DNA of 64,000 bases from Cognatazoarcus halotolerans (GTDB taxonomy: Bacteria > Pseudomonadota > Gammaproteobacteria > Burkholderiales > Rhodocyclaceae), in assembly GCF_009800965.1 (NCBI RefSeq), contig NZ_WUAF01000001.1:124001-188000 (forward strand), in the 5' to 3' direction. The notes below the pieces were generated by a model that worked only from the letters and a program-made list of their open reading frames with translations, was not told the origin of the DNA and did no database searches. The position numbers and the translations under genes were made by a program. Positions 8,854 to 17,542 of the stretch are shown in pieces; position 1 is the first letter of the stretch; each line of letters begins with the position of its first letter.

Positions 8854-8890
8854 CGCACCACCCGGGTGCGACATGCACAAGCTCGGGGCA
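8854..8890. promoter_or_regulatory. Two tandem NtrC-like enhancer sites
   Basis: Site 1 (8854-8870) reads cGCACC-N5-GGTGCg and site 2 (8874-8890) reads TGCACA-N5-GGGGCA. Each matches 10 of 12 positions of the NtrC consensus TGCACY-N5-RGTGCA. Their centres are 20 bp apart, roughly two helical turns, and lie about 120 and 140 bp upstream of the predicted start, a normal enhancer distance for sigma-54 promoters. Confidence 0.72.
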
Positions 8891-8924
8891 GCATATCCGC
8901 CACCCCACGATCGGAAGTGGCGCA

Positions 8925-9500
8925 CTAGAGCAACAGGCTGGCCGAATCGATCAGTTCCTGCGCGACCTCGGCAATCTTGCGTCCGCGCTCCATCGCTGCC
9001 TTGCGCAGCGCATGATAGGCCGCCTCTTCGTCAAAACCGCGGACCTTCATCAGGATGCCCTTGGCGCGCTCCACCGTCACCCGCTCGGCGAGCTTGCGCG
9101 AGGCGTCGTCCCGCTCCTTGCGCAGCGCCTGGTATTCCTCGAAGCGCGCCATCGCCACACGCATGACCGGTTCGATCCGGCTCGGCGTGAGTCCATCGAC
9201 CACGTAGGCGGAAACCCCGGCACGCAAGGCATCGCGGATCGTCTCGCCCGCCTCGTCCTTCGAAAACAGGATGACGGGCCGCGGAAAGGCCCGGTTCATC
9301 TCGGCAAGGTGCTCGAGCGTATCCCGCGTCGGCGATTCCGTATGAATCAGGATCAGATCGGGCCTGACCTCATCGACCTTCCGGCCCAGCTCAAGCGGAT
9401 TGGCAAGCGTCGCAGCAACCTGATGCCCAGCCAGCGCCAGCGCTGCGCAGATCTCTCCGGCCCGTTCGGCCGACTCATCAACCACCAAGACCCTGAGCAT
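8925..9500 (-). CDS. nasT: ANTAR-domain nitrate antiterminator, NasT-like
   Basis: 191 residues from MLRVLVVDES, with GGAGG upstream; the 48-codon longer frame is not supported. Residues 1-120 are a receiver-like domain and the last ~60 are the ANTAR RNA-binding domain (LAERVTVERAKGILMK, then AYHALRKAAMERGRKIAEVA). NasT proteins bind tandem hexaloop hairpins and let polymerase pass leader terminators, usually restrained by the nitrate sensor NasS. Such a leader lies just downstream, before nrtA. At the expected phosphoacceptor Asp (family pattern IDTESP) this protein has LIHTESP, with a CAT codon, so it probably is not phosphorylated there. No separate nasS is seen; NrtA-like sensing or a distant nasS is possible. 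Confidence 0.9.
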   Translation of the reverse strand: MLRVLVVDESAERAGEICAALALAGHQVAATLANPLELGRKVDEVRPDLILIHTESPTRDTLEHLAEMNRAFPRPVILFSKDEAGETIRDALRAGVSAYVVDGLTPSRIEPVMRVAMARFEEYQALRKERDDASRKLAERVTVERAKGILMKVRGFDEEAAYHALRKAAMERGRKIAEVAQELIDSASLLL

Positions 9501-9634
9501 CGAATAAGAACCTCCAGTTTGACCCCTGTTGAAGCAGGAGCCGTGCCACCATTCGGTACCCTGCCCGGTCCCGACGCACCACTCTGTAAGGATCTGCGAC
9601 CCCCGACGGTCTAGAGAAAAAACCGGAGATCCAC

Positions 9635-10600
9635 ATGCACGCAACCCTCCCCCTGCTGGCCAAAACGGCCTTCCCGCAACTGCACCGCAGCCAGCTCGAC
9701 ACTTTGCAGGTCAACCTCGGCTACCGCTGCAATCAGAGCTGCGTCCATTGCCACGTCAACGCCGGCCCCAAGCGCACCGAAGAGATGAGTACCGCCAACG
9801 TGGACGCGGTGATCGCCTTCCTGAAGGCCAATCGCCAGGTCAACACCCTCGATCTTACCGGTGGCGCGCCCGAGATGAACCCGCACTTCAAACGTCTCGT
9901 GCTCGCGGTGCGCGCGCTCGGGGTGCGCGTAATGGACCGCTGCAATCTCACGATTCTCGAAGAACCCGGCTTCGAAGACATGGCGGCCTTCCTTGCCGCG
10001 AACCGGGTCGAGATTGTTGCCTCACTACCGTGCTACCAGGAAGACAACGTCGACAGGCAGCGCGGCAAGGGCACCTTCGAGGCCAGCATTCGTGCGCTGC
10101 GCCGGCTCAACGCGCTGGGCTATGGCGGCCAGGACGGCCCGCTGCTGTTGAACCTGGTCTACAACCCCCAGGGCGCCGCCCTGCCGCCCCCCCAGGATTC
10201 ACTGGAGCAGGCCTACAAGACGCATCTCGCCGATACCTTCGGCGTGGTTTTCAACCGGCTCTTCACGATCACCAACATGCCGATTCAGCGTTTCGGCTCG
10301 ACGCTGATCTCCAAGGGACAGTTCGACACCTACATGTCGCTGCTCAAGAGCGCCCATCAGGCGCACAACCTCGAAGGCGTGATGTGCCGCACGCTGCTTT
10401 CGATCGACTGGCAGGGCTACGCCTACGACTGCGATTTCAACCAGCAACTCGGCCTCGGGCTCATCGCCGATCGCCCGCGGGTGCATCTGTCAGACCTGAG
10501 CGCCGCCGGTGTCGAGGGACGGCCAATCCGCGTCGCCGATCACTGCTTCGGCTGCACCGCCGGCCAGGGCTCGAGCTGCGGCGGCGCGCTGGAAGCCTGA
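9635..10600 (+). CDS. arsS: ArsS-like radical SAM / Cys-rich domain protein
   Basis: 321 residues. The radical SAM cluster motif CNQSCVHC is near residue 32, followed by LDLTGGAPEM. The C-terminal Cys-rich domain (DUF3641) ends with HCFGCTAGQGSSCGG. Family members are called ArsS (arsenosugar biosynthesis) or rSAM/selenodomain proteins, and some carry selenocysteine near this C-terminal motif; here a TGC Cys codon occupies the GSSC position. GGAG lies seven bases before the ATG. No arsM is present. It is divergent from nasT and followed 39 bases later by a sodium:solute symporter. Inferred role: radical chemistry on an arsenical or related substrate; the family is clear, the substrate is not. 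Confidence 0.83.
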   Translation: MHATLPLLAKTAFPQLHRSQLDTLQVNLGYRCNQSCVHCHVNAGPKRTEEMSTANVDAVIAFLKANRQVNTLDLTGGAPEMNPHFKRLVLAVRALGVRVMDRCNLTILEEPGFEDMAAFLAANRVEIVASLPCYQEDNVDRQRGKGTFEASIRALRRLNALGYGGQDGPLLLNLVYNPQGAALPPPQDSLEQAYKTHLADTFGVVFNRLFTITNMPIQRFGSTLISKGQFDTYMSLLKSAHQAHNLEGVMCRTLLSIDWQGYAYDCDFNQQLGLGLIADRPRVHLSDLSAAGVEGRPIRVADHCFGCTAGQGSSCGGALEA

Positions 10601-10639
10601 GCGTGCGACCAACCCGAACGATCTGGAGCAAACACCGCC

Positions 10640-12046
10640 ATGACTCGACTCTCTGACCTGCAAGGCCTCTTCTTCTGGGGTTTCCTCATCGTTTTCGGTG
10701 CCGTCATGTACCTCGTCTCGCCGCGGGTCCGGAGCGATGCCGGCTTTTTCCAGGGCCATGACGAACAGGGCCGGCCGGCCTCCGAATGGGCGCTGATGAT
10801 GAGCATCTTCATCAGCTGGATCTTCGCCAAATCGGTGACCAACGCGGCCAACCTTGGCGCGGCCTACGGCATCGTCGGCGGCCTTGCCTACGCCACCTAC
10901 TGGTTGTCGATCCCGGTCGCCGGCGTGGTCATCTACCGGCTGCGCACCCGCGAGGGCGCCACTGGCCTGGTGCCCTTCCTCATCGGCAAATACGGCCGCG
11001 GCGCAGCGCTGGCATTCTCGGCGGCCATCCTGGTGCGGCTCTTCAATGAAGTCTGGAGCAACACCGCGGTGGTCGGTGGCTACTACGGCGATTCCGGCAG
11101 CTACGGTTTCATCGCCTCGGCCCTGCTATTCACCGCCGCGGTGCTGTTCTACAGCCTCAAGGGCGGACTGCGCAGCTCGATCTTCACCGACGTGATCCAG
11201 GCCGTCGTCTTCGTGCTGGCGCTGGGTATCGTGCTGGCCTGGGTGATTCCTGCCAACGAACCGGCGCGCCTGCTCGCCGAAGGCAGCTTCGCCCTCGACA
11301 CCGGCGGCGACCTGCTGCTGGTCGCGCTGCTGCAGGTCGTGTCCTACCCCTTCCACGACCCGGTGCTCACCGACCGCGGTTTCATCACTCGCGAAAAGAC
11401 CATGCTGCGCGCCTTCATCGTCGCCGGCGTGCTGGGCTTCGCGGCGATCTTCGCCTTCAGCCTGATCGGCGTGCATGCGCGCCTCGACGGTATTCCGGTG
11501 TCGAGCAACGTGCCCGCCGAAGTGGCGCGCGGCCTCGGTTATGCGGGCTTCTTCGCGATGGCGGTGGTGATGATTTCGTCTGCCGCGTCGACCCTCGACT
11601 CCACCTTCTCGTCACTCTCGAAGGCGGTCGCGCACGAGCTACCGCTGCTCGCCGGACGCCGGCCGTCACCGCGGGCAATGACCATCGGCGCGCTGTCGAT
11701 GGTGGTGTTCGCGGTGCTCGGCAACCTGCCGATGATCGCCGGCACCGACATCCTCAAGGCCACCACCATCAGCGGTACGATGGTGATCGGTCTGGCGCCT
11801 GCCTTCCTGCTGTCACGCCATGTCGACCACTCGCCGGCCTCCTTTCATTTTTCGTTCTGGACCGGCATGCTGCTCGGCGTTCTGCTAGCGCTGCAGATGC
11901 TACCCGCCAGCTGGGCGATCGGCAGCGGCAAGTACGCCATGCTGCTCGGCGCCAATCTCTACGGCCTGATCCTGTGTACCGTGGCCTTCCTGCTTCCGCT
12001 CCCGTTTGCGCGCGGGAAGGCCGCAAGCGCCGGAGGCGCGGCGTGA
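10640..12046 (+). CDS. Sodium:solute symporter family transporter
   Basis: 468 residues with about 12-13 hydrophobic helices and a fold of the SSS (sodium:solute symporter) family. Examples are WALMMSIFISWIFAKSVTNA near residue 50 and ISSAASTLDSTFSSLSKAV near 315, where paired small/Ser residues resemble the Na2 site helix. It starts 39 bases after the ArsS-like gene and is probably co-transcribed with it, so it could import that enzyme's substrate or export its product. The solute cannot be read from the sequence. Confidence 0.82.
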   Translation: MTRLSDLQGLFFWGFLIVFGAVMYLVSPRVRSDAGFFQGHDEQGRPASEWALMMSIFISWIFAKSVTNAANLGAAYGIVGGLAYATYWLSIPVAGVVIYRLRTREGATGLVPFLIGKYGRGAALAFSAAILVRLFNEVWSNTAVVGGYYGDSGSYGFIASALLFTAAVLFYSLKGGLRSSIFTDVIQAVVFVLALGIVLAWVIPANEPARLLAEGSFALDTGGDLLLVALLQVVSYPFHDPVLTDRGFITREKTMLRAFIVAGVLGFAAIFAFSLIGVHARLDGIPVSSNVPAEVARGLGYAGFFAMAVVMISSAASTLDSTFSSLSKAVAHELPLLAGRRPSPRAMTIGALSMVVFAVLGNLPMIAGTDILKATTISGTMVIGLAPAFLLSRHVDHSPASFHFSFWTGMLLGVLLALQMLPASWAIGSGKYAMLLGANLYGLILCTVAFLLPLPFARGKAASAGGAA

Positions 12047-12204
12047 CCACGACGATCATCGCAACGCAAGGCCACCGCAAAACGACCAGCAGACTCGATG
12101 GCCTGTACCGCGTACTCGCAACGCTCGCGGCGGCAGCCCGGACGGATCACCAGGGGCGCCGACCACGGCGCCTCGCTGAAGGGGATAAGAAGCGAGGATC
12201 AACC

Positions 12205-13431
12205 ATGCAACCTCGCCCCAGTGTGAAGGCATTGTTCATCCTTTTTCATACCCGTCTGTCGGCCCTGGCACTGACCCTTGCACTCTGCGCGCTCGCTGCA
12301 TCCGGCGCACATGGCGCCCAGCCCGGAGCGATCGATGTGCACAGCGCGCCACGCTGGCTTGTCGACGACGGCCGCTCGGTGTCCGCCTTGCTTGCGGATG
12401 GTCGCATCGTGAGCCTGCGCGGGGGGGCACCGGCTACACGGGCCACGCAATTCTCACCCGAGGCGCCATTGCATGCCTGTTTCGACGCGCTCGTCGGCAT
12501 CGGAAAGGACGGTGCGCTGATCACTATCGATGCACTCGATCAGGTGAGCCCTTCAGCTCCGGGCCTGCTCTCGCTGCAGGGAGGCATCGCCTGCGGCCAG
12601 GCGGCAATCTGGGGAATCTCGGCCGACGGTGATGTCCTGCGCTTCGAACACCGGGCGCGGCGCTGGGTGGAGGTCAAGCGCGTTTCAGCGCAAGCGCTGC
12701 CCGACGCACGCATCGTGCGCTTCGATCTCGCTGGCAACGGCGACGCGAAGCTGTTCGTGCTTGCCGAAGGCAGCAGCACCCGATACCGCCATGGCGTTCT
12801 CGGCGACGCCATCGAACCGACCGCGCTGCTGATGATCGACCCACACAGCCTTGCGGTCGAGGCTCGACTGTCGCTTCCCGCCCCGATGGTGTTCGAAGAT
12901 CTTCTGCCTCGCCCGCTCAGCCTTGCCGCCCGTCCCGGCCTGGCGCTGGTCAGTGCAAGTCCGCAAGGCGGGGCCGCCCTTGCACTGGTGGGGATCGAAC
13001 AGGGGAGACTCGAAATCGTCGCCTCCGGCCCCGATTTCGGCGAACCGTCGCGCTGGCTCAATCCGCTTGTCGGTCCGACCAGCCTTTACGCAGTGCTGAC
13101 GCCACACATCGGCGGGATGCTCTATGGTTACACGCGCCACGGCCGCGAGTTGTCACCGATGCCGCTTGCTACCGGCGTATCGACCCACCGCATCGGCAGC
13201 CGCCAGCTCGACGGCGCAGCGGTCGTGACAAGACCAGGCGGGCGGGCGCTGTTGTTGCTGCCTTCCCAATCGCAGTCGCAGCTTGTCGCCCTGGACTGCA
13301 ATGGCCGCTGCCGGACGCTGGCAAGCTACCCGCTGAGCGGGAAGACCAGCAGCAATCTGATCGTGCGCGACGGATCCGCCTGGATTGGCGACGATGCAGG
13401 CTTTCTCAATCGCATCACGTTGCCACGCTAG
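12205..13431 (+). CDS. Secreted protein of unknown function
   Basis: 408 residues. The start at MQPRPSVKAL is preceded by AGCGAGGA. A hydrophobic N-terminal segment (about residues 14-35, ending ASGAHGAQ) looks like a signal peptide. The rest is soluble, with repeated short beta-like stretches (GRIVSLRGG, GVLGDAIEP, GGMLYGYTRHGRE), which would suit a beta-propeller, but no diagnostic repeat was recognised. A CNGRC motif lies near residue 360. It is followed by a separate signalling gene. No function is assigned. Confidence 0.7.
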   Translation: MQPRPSVKALFILFHTRLSALALTLALCALAASGAHGAQPGAIDVHSAPRWLVDDGRSVSALLADGRIVSLRGGAPATRATQFSPEAPLHACFDALVGIGKDGALITIDALDQVSPSAPGLLSLQGGIACGQAAIWGISADGDVLRFEHRARRWVEVKRVSAQALPDARIVRFDLAGNGDAKLFVLAEGSSTRYRHGVLGDAIEPTALLMIDPHSLAVEARLSLPAPMVFEDLLPRPLSLAARPGLALVSASPQGGAALALVGIEQGRLEIVASGPDFGEPSRWLNPLVGPTSLYAVLTPHIGGMLYGYTRHGRELSPMPLATGVSTHRIGSRQLDGAAVVTRPGGRALLLLPSQSQSQLVALDCNGRCRTLASYPLSGKTSSNLIVRDGSAWIGDDAGFLNRITLPR

Positions 13432-13584
13432 CGAGCGATATCCGGTAAGCGACGTTTGATGAGGTAATGCACATTCGCTATTTGTACAAATTCACTATTT
13501 CATTCTGGCGAGCGTGCGACAATTCTCGGCCCGAACGTGGCTACGAAAGCACGGTGCCCTTATTGCCGGGTGGATAATGAAAAT

Positions 13585-15336
13585 ATGACGGTACGCTCCA
13601 GCCGCTCCTATCTCTCGCTACGGCAAGTACTCACCGTACCCTACGTTGCCCTGGTGCTCACGCTTGCGCTTACCATCGGCACGCTCTCCTATGTCGCGGG
13701 CAGTCGCGCGGTAGAAACCGTATCCGAACATCATCTGCAGGAAATCGTCGCGCGCATCGGCCAGGCGGTGGATCGTCATATCGTCGGCTCGGGTGCGGTT
13801 CTGGAAGCCGCTTTTCCGAACGGCATGCCTGCCCCGACGTCGATCGCGGACGATCTGGCCAATCTCCGCACCCGTTTCTGGATTGCCACCTCTCTGCACC
13901 ACGATCCCAACAACTACGTCTATTACGGCAACCGCCTGGGACAGGCGATCGGCCTGTATCGCCCGTCGATGCAGGAAGGCGAGCTGCGCATCAAGCTCGA
14001 CGCGCAGGAGCACCGCACGCTCTACCGCTTCCTTGGAATCAACGGCGCGCTCACGTTTGCCTCTCGCGAAGAGAAGCTTTTCGATCCACGCGAGCGCCCC
14101 TGGTACAAGGCCGGCGAATCATCTAAACAGCATACCTGGACCTCGGTCTACATCGACTTCCGTACCGCCGAGCTGGTGGCAACGCGGGCCAGGCGGGTTG
14201 CGTCGGCGACAGGTGAACTCGAGGGTGTCGTCGCAACGGACGTATCGCTTCAGCGGCTCAACGATTTCGTGGGCCGGCTGAACATCTCCGAGAACGGTCT
14301 GGCTTTCATCATCGAACCCGATGGCAAACTCATCGCTTCGTCCGCCAGTCCGAACGTGCACAAGCTCCCCGACGGCACCAACGTCCGCCTGAGTGCGGCC
14401 GAGAGCGGCAACCCGCTGCTCGAACGCACCTATGCGGAGGTCCGCGACCTTCTGCCTCAGCAGGACCGCGGCAAGGATGATCCCGCGCTCACCCGCGTAT
14501 TCAACGGTCCGGACAATGAACCGGTCTACGCTGCATTCGATCGGATCAAGGATGATGCGGGACTCGAGTGGATTACCGTCGTTGCCGTGCCGCGCAAGGA
14601 CTTCATGCATGGCGTCACCGAGAACGTCATGCGCACTGCGCTGGCGGCACTGATTGCCGCAATCCTCGCAACCCTGATCGGAATAAGGATCCTGAACTGG
14701 GTCGTGGCCGACCTCAAGCGCCTGACCGATGCAGCCCGCAGCGTTGGCGAAGGCGACCTGGAGACACCGGTCGGGGTGGTGCGGCGCGACGAGATCGGCG
14801 AGCTGGCGCGTAGTTTCGAGTCGATGCAGTACCGCCTGCGCACCGACCGGCTCACCGGCCTGGCCAACCGGGAAGCAATCACCCGCGCCCTCGGCAAACG
14901 GATCGCGGATTACCATACCCGTGCCAATACCAAACCGTTCGCCTTGCTTTTCATCGATCTGGACCGCTTCAAGCAGGTGAATGACGCGCTCGGACATCAC
15001 GCAGGCGATCTGGTGTTGGTCGAGATCGCTGAACGACTCCACGGAGCGCTGCGGACCGCCGACACGGTTGCGCGCTACGCCGGCGATGAATTCGTGATCC
15101 TGCTGAATGACGTGGATAACAGCACGGCGGCTGAAAATGTTCGCCACAAGATCGAATCGCTGTTACGTGAGCCACTCACGTCGGTCGACTCGGAATCGAT
15201 TGCCGCCGTGCGCTTCGGTGGCGCCGTAGGTCTGGCAATGTTTCCGCGGGACGGCAACGATACCGACGAGTTGCTCAAACACGCAGATCGCGAGATGTAC
15301 AGACGCAAATTCGCCAGTCGGGGCGAGACTCCGTAG
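13585..15336 (+). CDS. Cache-HAMP-GGDEF diguanylate cyclase
   Basis: About 583 residues from ATG 13585; a GTG at 13537 in the same frame would add 16 residues with a Cys pair (CPYC) and cannot be excluded. Order: transmembrane helix (about 13-37), periplasmic double-Cache sensor (to about 345), second helix (about 350-372), HAMP (to about 425), GGDEF domain (about 430-583). The active site reads RYAGDEF, a common active variant, and RTAD five residues upstream is an RxxD inhibitory site. It probably makes c-di-GMP in response to a small periplasmic ligand. There is no phosphodiesterase domain. Confidence 0.9.
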   Translation: MTVRSSRSYLSLRQVLTVPYVALVLTLALTIGTLSYVAGSRAVETVSEHHLQEIVARIGQAVDRHIVGSGAVLEAAFPNGMPAPTSIADDLANLRTRFWIATSLHHDPNNYVYYGNRLGQAIGLYRPSMQEGELRIKLDAQEHRTLYRFLGINGALTFASREEKLFDPRERPWYKAGESSKQHTWTSVYIDFRTAELVATRARRVASATGELEGVVATDVSLQRLNDFVGRLNISENGLAFIIEPDGKLIASSASPNVHKLPDGTNVRLSAAESGNPLLERTYAEVRDLLPQQDRGKDDPALTRVFNGPDNEPVYAAFDRIKDDAGLEWITVVAVPRKDFMHGVTENVMRTALAALIAAILATLIGIRILNWVVADLKRLTDAARSVGEGDLETPVGVVRRDEIGELARSFESMQYRLRTDRLTGLANREAITRALGKRIADYHTRANTKPFALLFIDLDRFKQVNDALGHHAGDLVLVEIAERLHGALRTADTVARYAGDEFVILLNDVDNSTAAENVRHKIESLLREPLTSVDSESIAAVRFGGAVGLAMFPRDGNDTDELLKHADREMYRRKFASRGETP

Positions 15337-15421
15337 CGCGATTCCGCCCACCGCATCGGGTGGCGGACACCCGCGGCCAGCTGGGCTACACTGGCTTTCC
15401 CTTGTTTGCATCCGATCGAAC

Positions 15422-16279
15422 ATGACTCAGCTTGAAGAGCAACTTGCCTGCCTGGCTGCAGATATCGAGCACGAACTCTCGCATGGGGAGATCGCCTTTC
15501 CGACCGTCTTCGAGATTTCAATGAAGATCAAGGAGCTGGCCGATGACCCGGACAGCTCCCTGGCGGACGTGGCGCACCTCGTCCAGACCGAGCCGGTGCT
15601 GTCCGCACGGATACTGAAAATGGCGAATTCCGCACTGCTCAATCCTTCAGGCCAGCCGATCACCGCGGTCCCGCCAGCCGTCATGCGCATCGGCCTCTTG
15701 CCCGTGCGGACGCTGGCCTTCGTGGTGGCCTCGCGTCAGCTGTCGGACGATCTGCGCTCCGAGCCGCTGCAGATCATCGCCTCCGCACTGTGGATGCACT
15801 CGATCGACGTTGCGGCACGCGCGTGGGCTCTGGCCCGCAAGTGCAAGGTTTGCTCACCGGACACCGCGCTGATCGCCGGAATGCTGCGAAACATCGGCGA
15901 CTTCTATCTCCTTGCCCGGATTGCCGAATACCCGGATCTCTCGGCCGACACCAGCCAGCTTGCCGAATTCATCTCGACCTGGCGCGGTGCGGTAAGTGCC
16001 CTGCTGCTGGAGGCCATGGATCTGCCGGGCGAACTCAGTGAAGGTATCGACGACACCGCACTTTATGGCGGCATCTGGCCCCCAGCGAACCTCACCGATC
16101 TGCTGATGATCGCCTCCCTTTCCGTGATCAGCCCGAATCCGTTCGATAACGACAGCGAGGAGGATCGCGCCCGATTGCTTGACGCCGCGGTACCCATCGA
16201 CGAACGAGCGGATCTCGATCGACTGCTATCCGAAGCCGAAGACGAACGACGCGAAATGCTCACCGCGATCTGCGGGTAA
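15422..16279 (+). CDS. HDOD-domain signalling protein
   Basis: 285 residues, nearly all one HDOD domain (about 20-220). Features are FPTVFEISMKIKELADDPD, the helix HLVQTEPVLSARILKMANSA and VMRIGLLPVRTLAF. The domain is related to HD phosphohydrolases but lacks the metal-binding His-Asp pair, so it is a scaffold or regulator rather than an enzyme. An acidic tail closes the protein (DNDSEEDRARLL). It begins 85 bases after the cyclase gene in the same direction and may act in the same signalling or motility programme. Confidence 0.82.
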   Translation: MTQLEEQLACLAADIEHELSHGEIAFPTVFEISMKIKELADDPDSSLADVAHLVQTEPVLSARILKMANSALLNPSGQPITAVPPAVMRIGLLPVRTLAFVVASRQLSDDLRSEPLQIIASALWMHSIDVAARAWALARKCKVCSPDTALIAGMLRNIGDFYLLARIAEYPDLSADTSQLAEFISTWRGAVSALLLEAMDLPGELSEGIDDTALYGGIWPPANLTDLLMIASLSVISPNPFDNDSEEDRARLLDAAVPIDERADLDRLLSEAEDERREMLTAICG

Positions 16280-16313
16280 CCGTCGGCCGCCCAAGGAGGC
16301 GGGCATGACCGGC

Positions 16314-16595
16314 TCAGGCACGCGCCCGCTCCTCGCTCGTCCCGGCGGTCCGGCGAATCTCGGGCGGCAGATGGCGGACGATCCACGACACCACAAGCGG
16401 TACGAGCACCAGGTCATCGACGAGCCCGATCGGGAGAAAATCGGGGAGCAGATCGAGTGGCGACAGCACGTAGATCAGGACGGCCATCAGTGCAGGAATC
16501 AACCAGACTGGCCGCGCCGGATGGCTCACCGCCAGACGGAGCGTCCTGATGTCATTGCGGATCAGGGCGTAAAGTGCAGCGAGCTTCCTGAACAT
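16314..16595 (-). CDS. YkvA/DUF1232 small membrane protein
   Basis: 93 residues from MFRKLAALYA. This start is chosen because GGAGG lies nine bases upstream; the ATG three codons earlier would sit directly on that ribosome binding site. The core LIYVLSPLDLLPDFLPIGLVDD is the signature of the YkvA/DUF1232 family: a hydrophobic helix with the conserved SPxDLxPDxxP pattern. Function in bacteria is unknown. It is convergent with the HDOD gene, with 34 bases between stop codons. Confidence 0.82.
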   Translation of the reverse strand: MFRKLAALYALIRNDIRTLRLAVSHPARPVWLIPALMAVLIYVLSPLDLLPDFLPIGLVDDLVLVPLVVSWIVRHLPPEIRRTAGTSEERARA

Positions 16596-16723
16596 TCGGT
16601 CCATCCTCCAGTTCAATCCAGGTCGGTATCCGGCCACAGAGTCTGGGACCGCAGCGCCCCGCGATCGTGCCCGTCGGATTGTCAAAATCGGACACATGGC
16701 GCCGACACCTGCCGGACAGGCCC

Positions 16724-16755
16724 AAAAGCAAAAGACCCGGCATCAGCCGGGTCTT
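16724..16755 (-). terminator. Intrinsic terminator after infA
   Basis: A perfect 10-bp stem AAGACCCGGC/GCCGGGTCTT with a 4-base loop. On the minus strand it is followed by TTGCTTTT. It lies 21 bases beyond the infA stop and should end that transcript. Confidence 0.85.
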
Positions 16756-16776
16756 CGAAATCAAGACTGCTCGATT

Positions 16777-17034
16777 TCAAGTACGTGCAAAGCTCCCTGC
16801 GCGCGGCGCGCGCTCGTCCTTGTGGCGGAAGCAGATACGCGCCTTGGACAAATCGTAGGGCGACATCTCGAGCGTCACCCGGTCGCCCGCGAGGATACGA
16901 ATGCGGAACTTGCGCATCTTGCCCGAAGCATAGGCGGCCACATCCATTCCATTTTCAAGCTTCACCATGAAGCGCGCATCCCGCAGCACTTCCTGAACAA
17001 CACCTTCGAACTGAACCAGGTCTTCCTTGGCCAT
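16777..17034 (-). CDS. infA: Translation initiation factor IF-1 (probable second copy)
   Basis: 85 residues beginning [17 protein letters not shown], with a clear S1/OB-fold IF-1 core ([20 protein letters not shown], then [18 protein letters not shown]). Canonical IF-1 is about 72 residues and ends near RITFR; here [17 protein letters not shown] adds a basic tail. Many betaproteobacteria carry a ribosomal-cluster infA plus a stand-alone longer copy, which this matches. It is monocistronic with its own terminator. IF-1 binds the 30S A site during initiation; the reason for the second copy (stress or cold adaptation is often proposed) is unproven. Confidence 0.9.
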   Translation of the reverse strand: MAKEDLVQFEGVVQEVLRDARFMVKLENGMDVAAYASGKMRKFRIRILAGDRVTLEMSPYDLSKARICFRHKDERAPRAGSFART

Positions 17035-17542
17035 ATGAATCTCCTATCCGTCGCGTATACGGGAGGTTGCCAATTCCTGTCGATTGTCTGCCACTGACGT
17101 GTATGGCAGAGCGAACCCCGATGCCTGTCCGTCCGGGACGGCAAGACACGGGAAGGATCCACAACCTTGCAAAAAACAGTGCGGTCTGCGATTGAAGACA
17201 GACCCATCATTGCGGCCCGGAGCATGGCCGGAGCCGACAGTTGCAGGCATTAGCACCTGCCGTTCGATTCGCCGGCACCGTGAGGGTGATGGCAGCATGT
17301 CCGGCGCACCATGCACTCGGACATTCAACCCAGGCGCAAGAAGTTTGCCGGGCAGATGAAATAGGCTTCGGATTTTACAGGGTTTTTGTGCGCAGCACAA
17401 CGCCGCCGCCCACCGATCCCGACAACCACACACCCCGCGGAAAAATCTTTCACCTGCGGATGTCAGGATTTCGGCCGAGGCGCTGTCTAGTCAACCAACA
17501 CGACAATGCGGCCTGTGCCGCCCCGGATCGGGACCAAATCGA
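17035..17542. other. 508-base intergenic region, no gene recognised
   Basis: It lies between divergent infA and the TVP38 gene. No convincing coding frame, tRNA or sigma-54 site was found. A short hairpin (CCGTC CGG GACGG) sits near 17130, and a run of Ts near 17383-17390 may be promoter-related. It probably holds the promoters of both neighbours. Confidence 0.5.

Noticed and set aside
13537-13584. GTG start and N-terminal CPYC for the Cache cyclase
   Set aside because: It has no good ribosome binding site, and the extension precedes an ordinary membrane-anchor start at 13585. It is kept only as an alternative.
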